From contig JBDKUO010000052.1 in NCBI GenBank assembly GCA_039679645.1, positions 1-37,347 of the forward strand: DNA of 37,347 nt. The letters run 5' to 3'. Positions 7,689-16,182 of the stretch are shown here, piece after piece. The notes below the pieces were generated by a model that made no database searches, had not been told where the DNA came from, and saw only the letters and a list, made by a program, of their open reading frames with translations. The position numbers and the translations under genes are program-made. Each line of letters opens with the position of its first letter. The first letter of the stretch is position 1. The stretch comes from Armatimonadota bacterium. GTDB lineage: Bacteria > Armatimonadota > UBA5829.

Positions 7689-7710
7689 TTGTGTTGTGAG
7701 ACGATATAAT
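7681..7710 (+). promoter_or_regulatory. Predicted sigma-70 promoter for the pilT operon
   Basis: TTGCGA, 18 bases, then a consensus TATAAT at 7705-7710. The predicted transcript would start near 7717. A 10-bp perfect dyad (ATCCCTCCGG at 7709-7718, CCGGAGGGAT at 7727-7736) overlaps the -10 end and the start point, a position suited to a repressor operator or a leader hairpin. The right arm contains GGAGGG with an ATG 6 bases later (7741) that opens a 24-codon frame ending at 7815 inside pilT; this may be a leader peptide or chance. Confidence 0.6.
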
Positions 7711-7771
7711 CCCTCCGGTATCTTACCCGGAGGGATATCGATGCGTATAAAATACATGAGGTCATTTGCGA

Positions 7772-8854
7772 ATGGCAGAATTATACATAGATCAGCTTCT
7801 GACTCAGATGGTTGAGAAGTCAGGCTCGGACTTACATCTGAGATATGGGCAGCCGCCGATTATGCGTATTCATGGGAAACTTACTCCGACACCCTTTCCG
7901 CCGATTGAGAAGGTTGAGGACATAGTATTTCCAATTTTGAACGAAGAGCGCCGCAAGCGCCTGGAAGAGTTCATGGAGCTGGACCTGTCGTATGAGATAA
8001 GGGATGTATCCAGGTTCCGTGTAAACTGTTTCCGCCAGCGCGGTCATGTCGGGGCGGTGCTTCGAGCGATTCCCATTAAGATCAAAACAATTGATGATCT
8101 TGGTTTACCGCAAGTGACAAAAGATATATGTCTAAGGCCAAGAGGGTTGGTTCTGGTAACCGGGCCTACCGGTTCCGGTAAATCGACCAGCCTGGCAGCT
8201 ATGATCAATCATATCAACGAGAACGAGAAAGCGCATATAATCACAATCGAGGACCCGATCGAGTTCGTGCATCAAGATAAGATGTGCTCTGTCAATCAGC
8301 GCGAACTGGAGATTGATACTCATTCATTTGCAGAGGCCCTTAAGCACGTTTTGAGACAGGACCCGGATGTCATCCTGGTCGGTGAAATGCGAGACCTCGA
8401 AACCATATCCCTTGCGATCACCGCTGCTGAGACCGGTCACCTTGTATTCGGGACTCTGCACACGACCGATGCTCCTCAGACAATCGACCGTGTCATCGAC
8501 GTTTTCCCTCCAGAACAGCAGTCTCAGATACGAATGCAGCTATCGGTCACGATCCAGGCTGTTATTTCCCAGCAGCTCTTGCCGCGAATTGATGCTCAAG
8601 GAGGTCGAATCGCGGCATTCGAGGTGATGGTAGCAACCCCGGCTATTCGAGCGCTGATACGAGAGGGCAAGACACACCAGATATATTCTGATATTCAGGC
8701 AGGCGGCGACTTCGGTATGATCTCCCTCGACCAGTATCTTGTCGGTTTATTGAGGAGGCGGGTCATCAATTATGATGACGCCATCTCCAAATCATCAAAT
8801 CCACGCGAGCTTGAACGTATGGCCGCTAAGGCGCTGCAGGGGGTGGTCAAATGA
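7772..8854 (+). CDS. pilT: Type IV pilus retraction ATPase PilT, paralogue 1
   Basis: Hexameric cytoplasmic ATPase that powers pilus retraction. The 360-residue protein has the PilT N-terminal domain (SDLHLRYGQPP), Walker A GPTGSGKST, the Asp box (IITIEDPIEF), Walker B (DPDVILVGEMRDLETI) and the His box (GHLVFGTLHT). The C-terminal AIRNLIRE motif, needed for retraction in PilT, reads AIRALIRE here. I prefer ATG 7772 (GAGGT about 9 bases upstream) to the TTG six bases before it. Its stop overlaps the second pilT by ATGA. No other pilus assembly genes adjoin. Confidence 0.95.
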   Translation: MAELYIDQLLTQMVEKSGSDLHLRYGQPPIMRIHGKLTPTPFPPIEKVEDIVFPILNEERRKRLEEFMELDLSYEIRDVSRFRVNCFRQRGHVGAVLRAIPIKIKTIDDLGLPQVTKDICLRPRGLVLVTGPTGSGKSTSLAAMINHINENEKAHIITIEDPIEFVHQDKMCSVNQRELEIDTHSFAEALKHVLRQDPDVILVGEMRDLETISLAITAAETGHLVFGTLHTTDAPQTIDRVIDVFPPEQQSQIRMQLSVTIQAVISQQLLPRIDAQGGRIAAFEVMVATPAIRALIREGKTHQIYSDIQAGGDFGMISLDQYLVGLLRRRVINYDDAISKSSNPRELERMAAKALQGVVK

Positions 8855-9936
8855 GCCGAGCAATGAACAGAGAATTTATGGATGAACTGCTCACACTTCT
8901 GGTTAAGTTGGAAGGCTCCGACCTCCATATCAAGGCGTACAATTATCCTTTAATGCGCATTCATGGCGACCTGATCCCTCAGAAGCAGTATCCGAAACTC
9001 AGTCCCGAGGACACTCACGATTTGGCTTACAGCATGATGAATGAGGTCCGCCAGGCGCGATTTGAGGAAGAGCTGGAAATGGATCTCGCATATGAGATTC
9101 CGAATGTATCCAGATATCGAACCAATATTATGCAGCAGCGCGGCATGGTAAGCATGGTCCAGCGTGCAATTCCAACCAAGATCATGAGTATGCAGGAACT
9201 GAATCTGCCTCCGGTCTGCCAGTATTTTGCGGAACGCCCGAGAGGAATGGTTTTGGTTACCGGTCCGACCGGTTCCGGCAAGTCCACTACTCTCGCCGCT
9301 ATGATCGACTATATAAACTCCAACAGATCCGAGCACATCATGACTGTTGAGGACCCTGTTGAGTTTGTTCATGAGTGCAAAAAGTCGATCATTAACCAGC
9401 GGGAGTTGGGCACCGATACGCTCTCATTTAACAATGCGCTGAAATATGTTCTCAGGCAGGACCCTGATGTAATTCTGGTCGGTGAGATGCGTGACCTTGA
9501 GACGATCCACCTCGCGATCACGGCTGCCGAAACCGGCCACCTTGTATTTGCGACCCTGCATACGCAGGATGCCACTCAGACTGTAGACCGTATCATAGAC
9601 GTCTTTCCAAACTATCAGCAAGCTCAGATTCGAATGCAGTTGGCCAATAACCTGATAGGTGTGGTTTCTCAGACTCTACTCAAACGAGCAGACGGCCATG
9701 GACGGGTAGCGGCTTTTGAGACATTGATGAACTCAACTGCCATCCGAAACCTGATACGTGAAGCTAAGACATTCCAGATAGCTTCGATGATCCAGACCGG
9801 CGGCAGACAGGGGATGATGACCCTTGATCAATATCTTGCCGAACTGGTCAAGAGAGGTATGATCAGCCGGGACGAGGGTCTGTCGCGCGCGAGCAATGCA
9901 AAAGAGTACGAAGCAATGTTGGAGGTCACCAAATGA
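8851..9936 (+). CDS. pilT: Type IV pilus retraction ATPase PilT, paralogue 2
   Basis: The 361-residue protein is collinear with its upstream neighbour and clearly a tandem paralogue. It has GPTGSGKST, IMTVEDPVEFVHE, DPDVILVGEMRDLETI, GHLVFATLHT and an intact AIRNLIRE motif. Having the canonical motif, it is the better candidate for the main retraction motor, with paralogue 1 as a helper in the manner of PilU; that division is an inference. ATG 8851 overlaps the upstream stop; ATG 8863 is an alternative. The stop overlaps the next gene by ATGA, so the sugar-isomerase-like gene is in the same transcription unit. Confidence 0.95.
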   Translation: MSRAMNREFMDELLTLLVKLEGSDLHIKAYNYPLMRIHGDLIPQKQYPKLSPEDTHDLAYSMMNEVRQARFEEELEMDLAYEIPNVSRYRTNIMQQRGMVSMVQRAIPTKIMSMQELNLPPVCQYFAERPRGMVLVTGPTGSGKSTTLAAMIDYINSNRSEHIMTVEDPVEFVHECKKSIINQRELGTDTLSFNNALKYVLRQDPDVILVGEMRDLETIHLAITAAETGHLVFATLHTQDATQTVDRIIDVFPNYQQAQIRMQLANNLIGVVSQTLLKRADGHGRVAAFETLMNSTAIRNLIREAKTFQIASMIQTGGRQGMMTLDQYLAELVKRGMISRDEGLSRASNAKEYEAMLEVTK

Positions 9937-10703
9937 AGCTGAAACAGGTCGCTGCGCAGTTATATACACTCAGGGATTACCTCAAAACACCCGCCGATAT
10001 TGCGGCTTCGCTCAAGAAAGTGAGCGATATCGGTTATCAGGCCGTGCAGCTTAGTGGCATGGGGCCGATATACGAGTCCGAGCTTGTAAGGATTCTCGAC
10101 GGCGAGGGACTGGTCTGCTGCGCCACTCATGAAAACGGTCAGAGCCTGCTCGACGATCCGAAAGCGATAATAGACCGGCTCAATAAGCTCAACTGCATCT
10201 ATACGGCATATCCGTATCCGGCTGGTGTGGAGCTTAATTCTCTTGCCGATGTTGAGTCCTTTGCCTCGCGTCTGGATGCGTCCGGCAGGGTTCTGGCTGA
10301 GGCCGGGATAACGCTTGCTTATCATAATCACCATATCGAGTTTCGCCGGTTTGAGGGCGAGCTTATGCTGGATGTGATTTATTCTCATACCGACCCGCGT
10401 TACCTCCAGGGCGAGCCGGACACTTACTGGATACAATACGGCGGGGGTGATCCGGCAGACTGGTGCAGGAAGCTTAACGGACGGCTTCCCTTGCTTCACA
10501 TGAAAGATTATGCGGTTATGCCCGACCTGTCTGTTACATATGCAGAGGTGGGCAATGGAAACTTGAACTGGCACGAAATAATTCATGCCGCGCAGGAGTC
10601 CGGCTGCCAATGGTATATCGTTGAGCAGGATGAATGCAGGCGCGACCCGTTCGAATCACTAAAGATCAGCTTCGATTACATCCGAAATAACCTTGTTGAT
10701 TGA
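9933..10703 (+). CDS. Sugar phosphate isomerase/epimerase family (xylose isomerase-like TIM barrel)
   Basis: The 256-residue protein fits the AP-endonuclease-2/xylose-isomerase-like family: QLYTLRDYLKTP near the start, GYQAVQLSG, CCATHENG, TLAYHNHHIEF with the paired histidines, an acidic residue near DVIYSHTD, PLLHMKDY and a C-terminal YIVEQDE. The His, Asp and Glu residues would bind a divalent metal. Many such proteins in Armatimonadota and Planctomycetes accompany Gfo/Idh oxidoreductases, as here, and are annotated only as sugar isomerases; the substrate is unknown. Cotranscription with pilT is suggested by the ATGA overlap, but a functional link is not evident. Confidence 0.88.
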   Translation: MKLKQVAAQLYTLRDYLKTPADIAASLKKVSDIGYQAVQLSGMGPIYESELVRILDGEGLVCCATHENGQSLLDDPKAIIDRLNKLNCIYTAYPYPAGVELNSLADVESFASRLDASGRVLAEAGITLAYHNHHIEFRRFEGELMLDVIYSHTDPRYLQGEPDTYWIQYGGGDPADWCRKLNGRLPLLHMKDYAVMPDLSVTYAEVGNGNLNWHEIIHAAQESGCQWYIVEQDECRRDPFESLKISFDYIRNNLVD

Positions 10704-10798
10704 AGGCATTCAAGCTCTTGTTGTCGAAGCATATGTTGTCCAAACCAGTTGCAAAACTATAGACGTTTCGGACACAGTCATTTCGAACGCTCACATCT

Positions 10799-10876
10799 GT
10801 CATTCCGAACGAATATGAGGAATCTGCTTTGGAATTGACGTTGTCAAAAGCAGGTTGCTTCGGAGTTCGAAATGAC
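10799..10876. repeat. Imperfect inverted intergenic repeat, GTCATTCCGAAC type
   Basis: GTCATTCCGAAC (10799-10810) and GTTCGAAATGAC (10865-10876) are outer arms with one mismatch; AATCTGCTTT (10821-10830) and AAAGCAGGTT (10847-10856) are inner arms. A further partial copy (GTCATTTCGAACG) lies just upstream near 10778. The same GTCATTCCGA...GAATCT pattern is a common bacterial intergenic repeat. It occupies the ~210-base gap before the Gfo/Idh gene, where I see no gene. Confidence 0.7.
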
Positions 10877-10917
10877 GAATGTCGAGGACACACGTCTGTT
10901 GACGGAAAGGAAGAGCA

Positions 10918-12066
10918 ATGAGTGGAAGCGTCCGCTTGGGAATAATCGGTCTGGGGGTAATAGGCAACCATCATGCCACTTACCTGCGGGCCGGCGATGT
11001 GAAGCGCTGCGAACTTACAGCAGTGTGCGATATTGACCCGAATCGTATTGAGAAGTTCTCGGACCTGAAAAAATTTACCAGCAGCGAAGAAATGATCCGC
11101 TCCGGTGAGGTTGATGCGGTCCTAATATCCACGCCGCACTATGCCCACACGACCATAGGCATCGACGCCCTCGAACAGGGCCTTCATGTTCTGGTCGAAA
11201 AGCCCATCTCGGTGCATAAAGCCGATTGCGAGCGCCTGTTGGCGGCTCACAAAGACCCGAAGCAGGTCTTTGCGGTCATGTTCAACCTGCGCACCATCGG
11301 CTGGTGGAAGAAATTAAAGCAGCTCATCGACACCGGTGAGTTGGGTGAGATAGTTCGCATCAACTGGACTTGCACCGACTGGTTCAGGAGCGAGGCATAC
11401 TATGCCAGCGGTGGATGGAGAGGCACCTGGGCCGGTGAAGGCGGCGGTGTGCTAATGAACCAGAGCCCGCATTATCTTGACCTCTGGCAGTATTTCTTTG
11501 GTATGCCGGAAAAAATCCGAGCATTTTGTGGTTTCGGCGTGCGCCACAATGTTGAGATTGAAGATGAAGTCACCGCCTATATGGAATATTCCAACAAGGC
11601 GACAGGTGTGCTGATAACTTCTACCGGCGAGTTCCCCGGCACCAATCGTTTGGAAGTTGCCGGTGAGCAGGGCAAGGTTATCATTGAAGGCGGCAAGTTC
11701 AGTTTTACAAGAAATGAGGTCCAGACGACTCAGTTCAGCAAGACATGCCCTACAGGGTTTGTCTTCCCGCCCGTTTGGAATATAGACATCCCCGTAAAGA
11801 GCGGTGGCCAGCACATGGAGATAACGCAAAACTTTGTGAACGCTATTCTTGACGGAACTCCGTTGCTTTCTCCAGCCGAAGAGGGGATTAAGTCTGTGGA
11901 GCTTGCCAACGCGATGATCTACTCGACTCTTACCGATTCCACGGTGCACTTACCCTTGGATAGCCAGGCTTTCGAGAAAGAACTGCAGCGTCTTATTGCC
12001 GAGTCGAGATTCGTCAAGCAGAGCGAAAAAGGCGAAGTAGTAGACGCAAAAGCGTCATTCCATTAA
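10918..12066 (+). CDS. Gfo/Idh/MocA family oxidoreductase
   Basis: NAD(P)-dependent sugar or inositol dehydrogenase-type protein of 382 residues. The N-terminal Rossmann fold has GIIGLGVIGNHHATYL, followed by STPHYAHTTIGIDALEQGLHVLVEKP with the catalytic-domain EKP motif. The C-terminal half has the typical HYLDLWQYFFG segment with its conserved His, and the MEITQNFVNAILDGTPLLSPAEEGIKSVELANAM stretch common to the family. The substrate cannot be read from sequence. An AAGGAAG site precedes ATG. The upstream sugar-isomerase-like gene suggests a shared sugar catabolic or modification step, but a 214-base repeat-bearing gap separates them. Confidence 0.92.
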   Translation: MSGSVRLGIIGLGVIGNHHATYLRAGDVKRCELTAVCDIDPNRIEKFSDLKKFTSSEEMIRSGEVDAVLISTPHYAHTTIGIDALEQGLHVLVEKPISVHKADCERLLAAHKDPKQVFAVMFNLRTIGWWKKLKQLIDTGELGEIVRINWTCTDWFRSEAYYASGGWRGTWAGEGGGVLMNQSPHYLDLWQYFFGMPEKIRAFCGFGVRHNVEIEDEVTAYMEYSNKATGVLITSTGEFPGTNRLEVAGEQGKVIIEGGKFSFTRNEVQTTQFSKTCPTGFVFPPVWNIDIPVKSGGQHMEITQNFVNAILDGTPLLSPAEEGIKSVELANAMIYSTLTDSTVHLPLDSQAFEKELQRLIAESRFVKQSEKGEVVDAKASFH

Positions 12067-12176
12067 CATGCAGGGTGCGCCCAAGTTCCATTTCTTCTGT
12101 GTTTCCGTATTTTCCGTTCTTCCATGATTGAACCTTTGGCTGCTTATGAATATGAGATATCCTTGCATGAGTTTTC

Positions 12177-12205
12177 TTGACTTTGAGCAGCAGGTTCTGT
12201 AACAT
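12177..12205 (+). promoter_or_regulatory. Predicted sigma-70 promoter for the PpiC foldase gene
   Basis: TTGACT, a 17-base spacer and TAACAT (four of six matches to the -10 consensus) end 48 bases before the ATG. The remaining part of the 187-base gap (12067-12253) holds simple TTTCCGT-like sequence and no gene. Confidence 0.55.
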
Positions 12206-12253
12206 TAGAGTTGTAATGCATTATGATCGATCCATCCGGAGGATTATCCATAC

Positions 12254-13876
12254 ATGAGTATATACAAACTGAGAACTGAGTTCGGCCAGCACCTCAAGTG
12301 GGTCATGCTTGGGATAGCCATTATCTTTATTGTAGGTGCAATCTTTACATTCGGAGCCATGCCCGGCAGCAAAGGCGGCAACCGTGTTCAGGGCGGCAAC
12401 GATGTAGTCGCCGTAGTCAACGGCAAAGAAATACAGCGGTCCGACTTTGAGAATGCCTGGGAAGCCACAAGTGAACAGGCAAAGGAGAGGGGAATTCGCT
12501 CTGCTCTTCAACTTGCCGATTACAGGGCGGCGGTATTCGCCCAGATGGTCCAGGGCCGCTTGATACTCAGCGAAGCCGAAAAGATGGGTGTCGATATCAG
12601 CGACCGCAAAGTCAATGATGAGGTCGACAAAGAAGTTGTCAAGGCGCTCATGCAGAACCGTGAGTCGATTATGGGCAGCGACCTGTCCGATGATGAGCGC
12701 ACTCTTGATCCAAGAGATGATTCGAAATTCAAGAGAGAACTATCCAGTATCGGTCAATCCATTGGTGTTATGGAAGATGCGATCCGCGAAAAAATTCCAG
12801 CCGATGATATCCGCGCCAAGTTGGCATATGAAGGTATACAGAACAAGATCGAAAAGAGTCTCAAGCCCGTTTCGGAGCAGGATGTCACGGACAGCTACAA
12901 TGTCTACAAAATACGGCAGATATCCTTCCTGAAGGGTATGATGCCGGAAGACCAGCTAAAGACGCGCATCAACAAGATCATGACCGAGATCAGAGGCGGA
13001 GCAGACTTTGCAAAGATAGCGAAGGAGAACTCACAGGGTTCGTTGATGAACAGCAGTTCTGCGACGGAATACTCGTTCGATACTCGCTGGTCACTGCCTG
13101 CCCAGGTCCGAGATGCTATCGCCAAGTTAGAGCCGGGTGGGGTCTCTTCGCCCATCAAGACGGACTACGGCACGTTTATTGTCAAACTGGAGAGCGTGAC
13201 GCCCAAACTCCCTGCAAAGATGGACAAAAAGACTAATGCCGACAGACGCAAGCAGATTGCCGATGATCGCAAAATGGCAGGTCTGATGACTTTCCAGACA
13301 CAGATGCAGAAGGACGAGAATGTCAAGGTCAGTGATCCCGAGCTGCGCGCATACTGGTTGATAGTAAAATCACGCACGGCTTTTACGGATCCCACAAAGA
13401 GCATGAAGATGTCTGCGGACGCTATCAACGCTTTGAAGAAAGCGCGTGCCAATCGGCTCGACAATCAGATGATCAATGCCAAGCTTGCCCAGCTTCTCTA
13501 TGAGAACGGCAAGGTCAAAGAAGGCTTGGATATACTCTACCCGTTGGTCGAGGGCGCAAACGATACGATTGATACTCCTGACCTGCGAATTCTTCTGGGT
13601 GATATGCTGATGGCTCAGGCCGCGAAAGACAAGCCCGAGCAGAAGGCTGCAACGACCGCAAAAGCTCTGGAGCAGTATAAGACCGCAAGTGATGTGGCGC
13701 ACAACGATAGAGCGTCTCACGAGCAGTTGGTAACCAAGTTCCAGCAGCTCAAGCATCCTGAGCTTGTCGCCGCTGAGCAGAAGTGGCTTGCCGATTATGA
13801 TAAGCGAGCCAAGGCAATGCAGGCCGAACAGCGCAGAAGCGCACCCAAGCCGTCCGAGAATGGGAGTAAAAAATAG
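12254..13876 (+). CDS. Membrane-anchored peptidyl-prolyl isomerase (SurA/PpiC type) with C-terminal helical repeats
   Basis: A 540-residue envelope foldase. One transmembrane segment at about residues 15-38 (WVMLGIAIIFIVGAIFTFGA) would leave the rest outside the membrane. A SurA-N-like chaperone region follows (VAVVNGKEIQRSDFENAW, then YRAAVFAQMVQGRLILSEAEKMGVDISD). The parvulin domain lies around residues 220-315: RQISFLKG, ADFAKIAKENSQGSLMN, WSLPAQVRDAIAKLEPGGVSSPIKTDYGTFIVKLE. The C-terminal ~200 residues look like TPR-type helical repeats (LDILYPLVEGA, LRILLGDMLMAQA). This resembles PpiD in layout. GGAGGA lies 10 bases upstream of ATG, and a terminator follows the stop. Confidence 0.88.
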   Translation: MSIYKLRTEFGQHLKWVMLGIAIIFIVGAIFTFGAMPGSKGGNRVQGGNDVVAVVNGKEIQRSDFENAWEATSEQAKERGIRSALQLADYRAAVFAQMVQGRLILSEAEKMGVDISDRKVNDEVDKEVVKALMQNRESIMGSDLSDDERTLDPRDDSKFKRELSSIGQSIGVMEDAIREKIPADDIRAKLAYEGIQNKIEKSLKPVSEQDVTDSYNVYKIRQISFLKGMMPEDQLKTRINKIMTEIRGGADFAKIAKENSQGSLMNSSSATEYSFDTRWSLPAQVRDAIAKLEPGGVSSPIKTDYGTFIVKLESVTPKLPAKMDKKTNADRRKQIADDRKMAGLMTFQTQMQKDENVKVSDPELRAYWLIVKSRTAFTDPTKSMKMSADAINALKKARANRLDNQMINAKLAQLLYENGKVKEGLDILYPLVEGANDTIDTPDLRILLGDMLMAQAAKDKPEQKAATTAKALEQYKTASDVAHNDRASHEQLVTKFQQLKHPELVAAEQKWLADYDKRAKAMQAEQRRSAPKPSENGSKK

Positions 13877-13902
13877 GAAACCGGCTTTAGGAAACAAATA
13901 AT

Positions 13903-13954
13903 AGTGGCTGATGGTGCAATGATAGAAGTATCAGCGTGTTATCAGCCACTTTTT
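13903..13954 (+). terminator. Terminator-like hairpin after the PpiC foldase gene
   Basis: AGTGGCTGAT (13903-13912) pairs perfectly with ATCAGCCACT (13941-13950), followed by TTTTG. The 28-base loop includes a second small stem (TGATA/TATCA). It lies 26 bases after the stop. Confidence 0.7.
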
Positions 13955-13985
13955 GTTACCTGTTGCCTGTTGCCTGTTACCAGAT

Positions 13986-14837
13986 ATGCCCGGTAAACTC
14001 TACATAGTCGCTACACCAATTGGCAATCTCGAGGATATCTCCTTCAGGGCGCTGCGCACGCTCAAGGAAGCAGATGTCATCGCCGCCGAGGATACGCGCG
14101 TCACAAAGAAGCTCCTGAGCCATTTTGATATCCATACATCTCTGATCTCATATCACCAGCACAGCAAGGCCGAAAAGTCCGAGCAAATACTTGAGATGCT
14201 CCTGGACGGCAAGAATGTCGCGCTGGTCTCCGACGCAGGGACCCCCGGTATATCGGATCCCGGACATGAGCTTATCGCGCTTTGCATAGGCGAAGGAGTG
14301 TCTGTAGAATCTATTCCCGGGCCGACTGCTGTCATTACGGCGCTGGTCGTATCAGGCCTGCCGACAGCTCACTTCGCATTCGACGGCTTTCCGCCGCGCA
14401 AATCCAGCGAGCGCAAAGCGTTTTTCCAGAGTCTTAAGCACGAGATGCGCACAATATGTCTCTATGAGTCTCCTCTAAGACTTATAAAGACACTTGAGTC
14501 GGTCCGCGATGAACTCGGCGACAGGCAAATTGCAATCGTGCGCGAGGCTACCAAGATGTTTGAGGAGACCTATCGCGGAACAGTCAGTGGGGCAATCGAA
14601 TACTTCACCGAGCGCAAGCCGCGCGGAGAGTTTGTAATTGTCATCAGCGGTGCATCTGTCCCGGCAGCCGAGGAAGAACCGCGCGTCAGCCTCGCGAGCC
14701 GGCTTGCTCAGTTGATGGAGTCAGGCGAGTCGGAGCGTGATGCTGTGAGGCGGGCCATGATCGAGTTCAAACTGCCCAAGCGCCAGGTCTATGCTGCTGC
14801 GCTGCAGCTTAAAGCGAGTCGGGGGGGGCAAGCCTGA
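13986..14837 (+). CDS. rsmI: 16S rRNA (cytidine-1402-2'-O)-methyltransferase RsmI
   Basis: SAM-dependent tetrapyrrole-methylase-fold enzyme that methylates C1402 in the ribosomal P site. The 283-residue protein begins PGKLYIVATPIGNLEDIS and has AEDTRVTKKLL, LVSDAGTPGISDPG, SIPGPTAVITALV, FDGFPPRK, YESPLRL and VREATKMFEE, all canonical. ATG 13986 fits the family; a TTG-type extension to 13953 would add residues encoded by CTGTTGCC tandem sequence. No Shine-Dalgarno is visible because the 30 bases before the ATG are this simple repeat. The 3' end contains a run of eight G (about 14821-14828) and overlaps the convergent spoIID gene by 29 bases. Confidence 0.96.
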   Translation: MPGKLYIVATPIGNLEDISFRALRTLKEADVIAAEDTRVTKKLLSHFDIHTSLISYHQHSKAEKSEQILEMLLDGKNVALVSDAGTPGISDPGHELIALCIGEGVSVESIPGPTAVITALVVSGLPTAHFAFDGFPPRKSSERKAFFQSLKHEMRTICLYESPLRLIKTLESVRDELGDRQIAIVREATKMFEETYRGTVSGAIEYFTERKPRGEFVIVISGASVPAAEEEPRVSLASRLAQLMESGESERDAVRRAMIEFKLPKRQVYAAALQLKASRGGQA

Positions 14838-16110
14838 CATCGAAGATCACCGGCTGTTTTTCTGCCTTTGTGGTCTTATTGTGCTTATTTGCAACCGGTA
14901 CCGGAGCTTTTAATATCTGATCATCCACCTGCGTCACGTCCGCTGCAGCTACAACAGGCGCTCCTCCGCTTATCACGGTACCCGGGAAATAGTGAGCAAG
15001 TATTTGCGCATAAGTGTAGTTGTGGGGCGCTGATGCAAGGCCTATTGTGCCCCTCTGGCATAGCCCAACACCATGGCCTGAGCCCTTGCCCTTAAATACG
15101 ACTTTCCCATTTCCATCCGACTCGATAGTGAACATTGCGCTCTTAAACCCTAGCGCCGCGCGGATCTTTTCAATCTTAACTGTTGTGCTCCCTGCCGTGC
15201 CGGTTACTTGCGCTTCCAGCGGCCTGCCTGTTGACCCAGTCTTTGAGATGACTATGTTCTGCAGACCGTCGGCTTCTTTGACTCCCGCCGCCACGAGCTT
15301 TTCGCCCAGTTTTTGGAGAGTGTATGGCTGCTCCCAGGTGATACGTGCTATATCGTCCGGGTCGACAGTGCCGCACAGATACGGGAAGTTAGAGTTTGGA
15401 TGTGTCTCGGAGTAGTTTACAGTTGCCCCGCCGCAGTCTGTTGAATACATAACCTCAGCGACCTTGCCGTCATAGGTCAGCGCCATGCCTTTCGTATCGA
15501 TCACAGCCTGGCTGCACCTGGCTCTCTCCGAATTAGCTCCGTTGTATGTCTGACAGTGGGTGCTGTCGCAAACATCAAACCCTTGAGAGGAGTGCTTGCG
15601 TTTGTTGCCTAGAGCATATGTCCTCGCGGTGATTGCCTGTGCCCGCAGGGCTTCTGTGGGGCTGGAATCGCCCATCTCCGCAGGCATAACTCCTAGCAGA
15701 TAATCCTCAACGTTTACAATGTTTACGATACTCAGCTTCCCATTGTTAATGCTCACCTCGATGGAACCGCGATATTTCATCTCTTTTGATGCCGGGCTAT
15801 CGAGTATAAGCAGTCCGTCCGGTTTATCGCAAGATAAGCTGATCGGGGAAGCCGATATTACTGAATCGCTGTTATCCGGCCTTACGCTGACGGTTGAGTC
15901 CGATATCTGTATTGCGACACTGCTCGCAGTCTTGTTTCCATCGCTGCTTATTATAATTGCGCCCGATGATGAACTGACTGTAAGCGAAGCGCAGTTACTG
16001 AAGCGCGTCAGACCTACTCGGAGCGTATCAGATGTTTCACCGAACGCGCGAGCAGACAGGATGATGCCGAACGCGATGAATGTAAACAAGAACTTCCTGT
16101 GCAAAATCAT
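14809..16110 (-). CDS. SpoIID/LytB-domain protein (probable peptidoglycan lytic transglycosylase)
   Basis: Exported cell-wall enzyme related to SpoIID, which cleaves glycan strands. A signal peptide covers about the first 24 residues (KFLFTFIAFGIILSARAFG). The SpoIID domain shows VEDYLLGVMPAEMGDSSPTEAL, with E145 at the catalytic Glu position, then AQAITARTYAL, TYNGA, YSTDCGG and SGHGVGLCQRG near the C-terminus. In non-sporulating bacteria such proteins trim denuded glycan during envelope remodelling. The final ~50 residues are a low-complexity, Lys-rich tail. GGAG directly abuts ATG 16110; TTG two codons downstream has better spacing, so the start may be 6 bases in. Confidence 0.9.
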   Translation of the reverse strand: MILHRKFLFTFIAFGIILSARAFGETSDTLRVGLTRFSNCASLTVSSSSGAIIISSDGNKTASSVAIQISDSTVSVRPDNSDSVISASPISLSCDKPDGLLILDSPASKEMKYRGSIEVSINNGKLSIVNIVNVEDYLLGVMPAEMGDSSPTEALRAQAITARTYALGNKRKHSSQGFDVCDSTHCQTYNGANSERARCSQAVIDTKGMALTYDGKVAEVMYSTDCGGATVNYSETHPNSNFPYLCGTVDPDDIARITWEQPYTLQKLGEKLVAAGVKEADGLQNIVISKTGSTGRPLEAQVTGTAGSTTVKIEKIRAALGFKSAMFTIESDGNGKVVFKGKGSGHGVGLCQRGTIGLASAPHNYTYAQILAHYFPGTVISGGAPVVAAADVTQVDDQILKAPVPVANKHNKTTKAEKQPVIFDVRLAPPDSL

Positions 16111-16182
16111 CTCCAGTGTTTCTGCGTATCAATATGCCAGTACGGCAACGCCCAATATATAAGACGGTGTATTATTCCCGTT

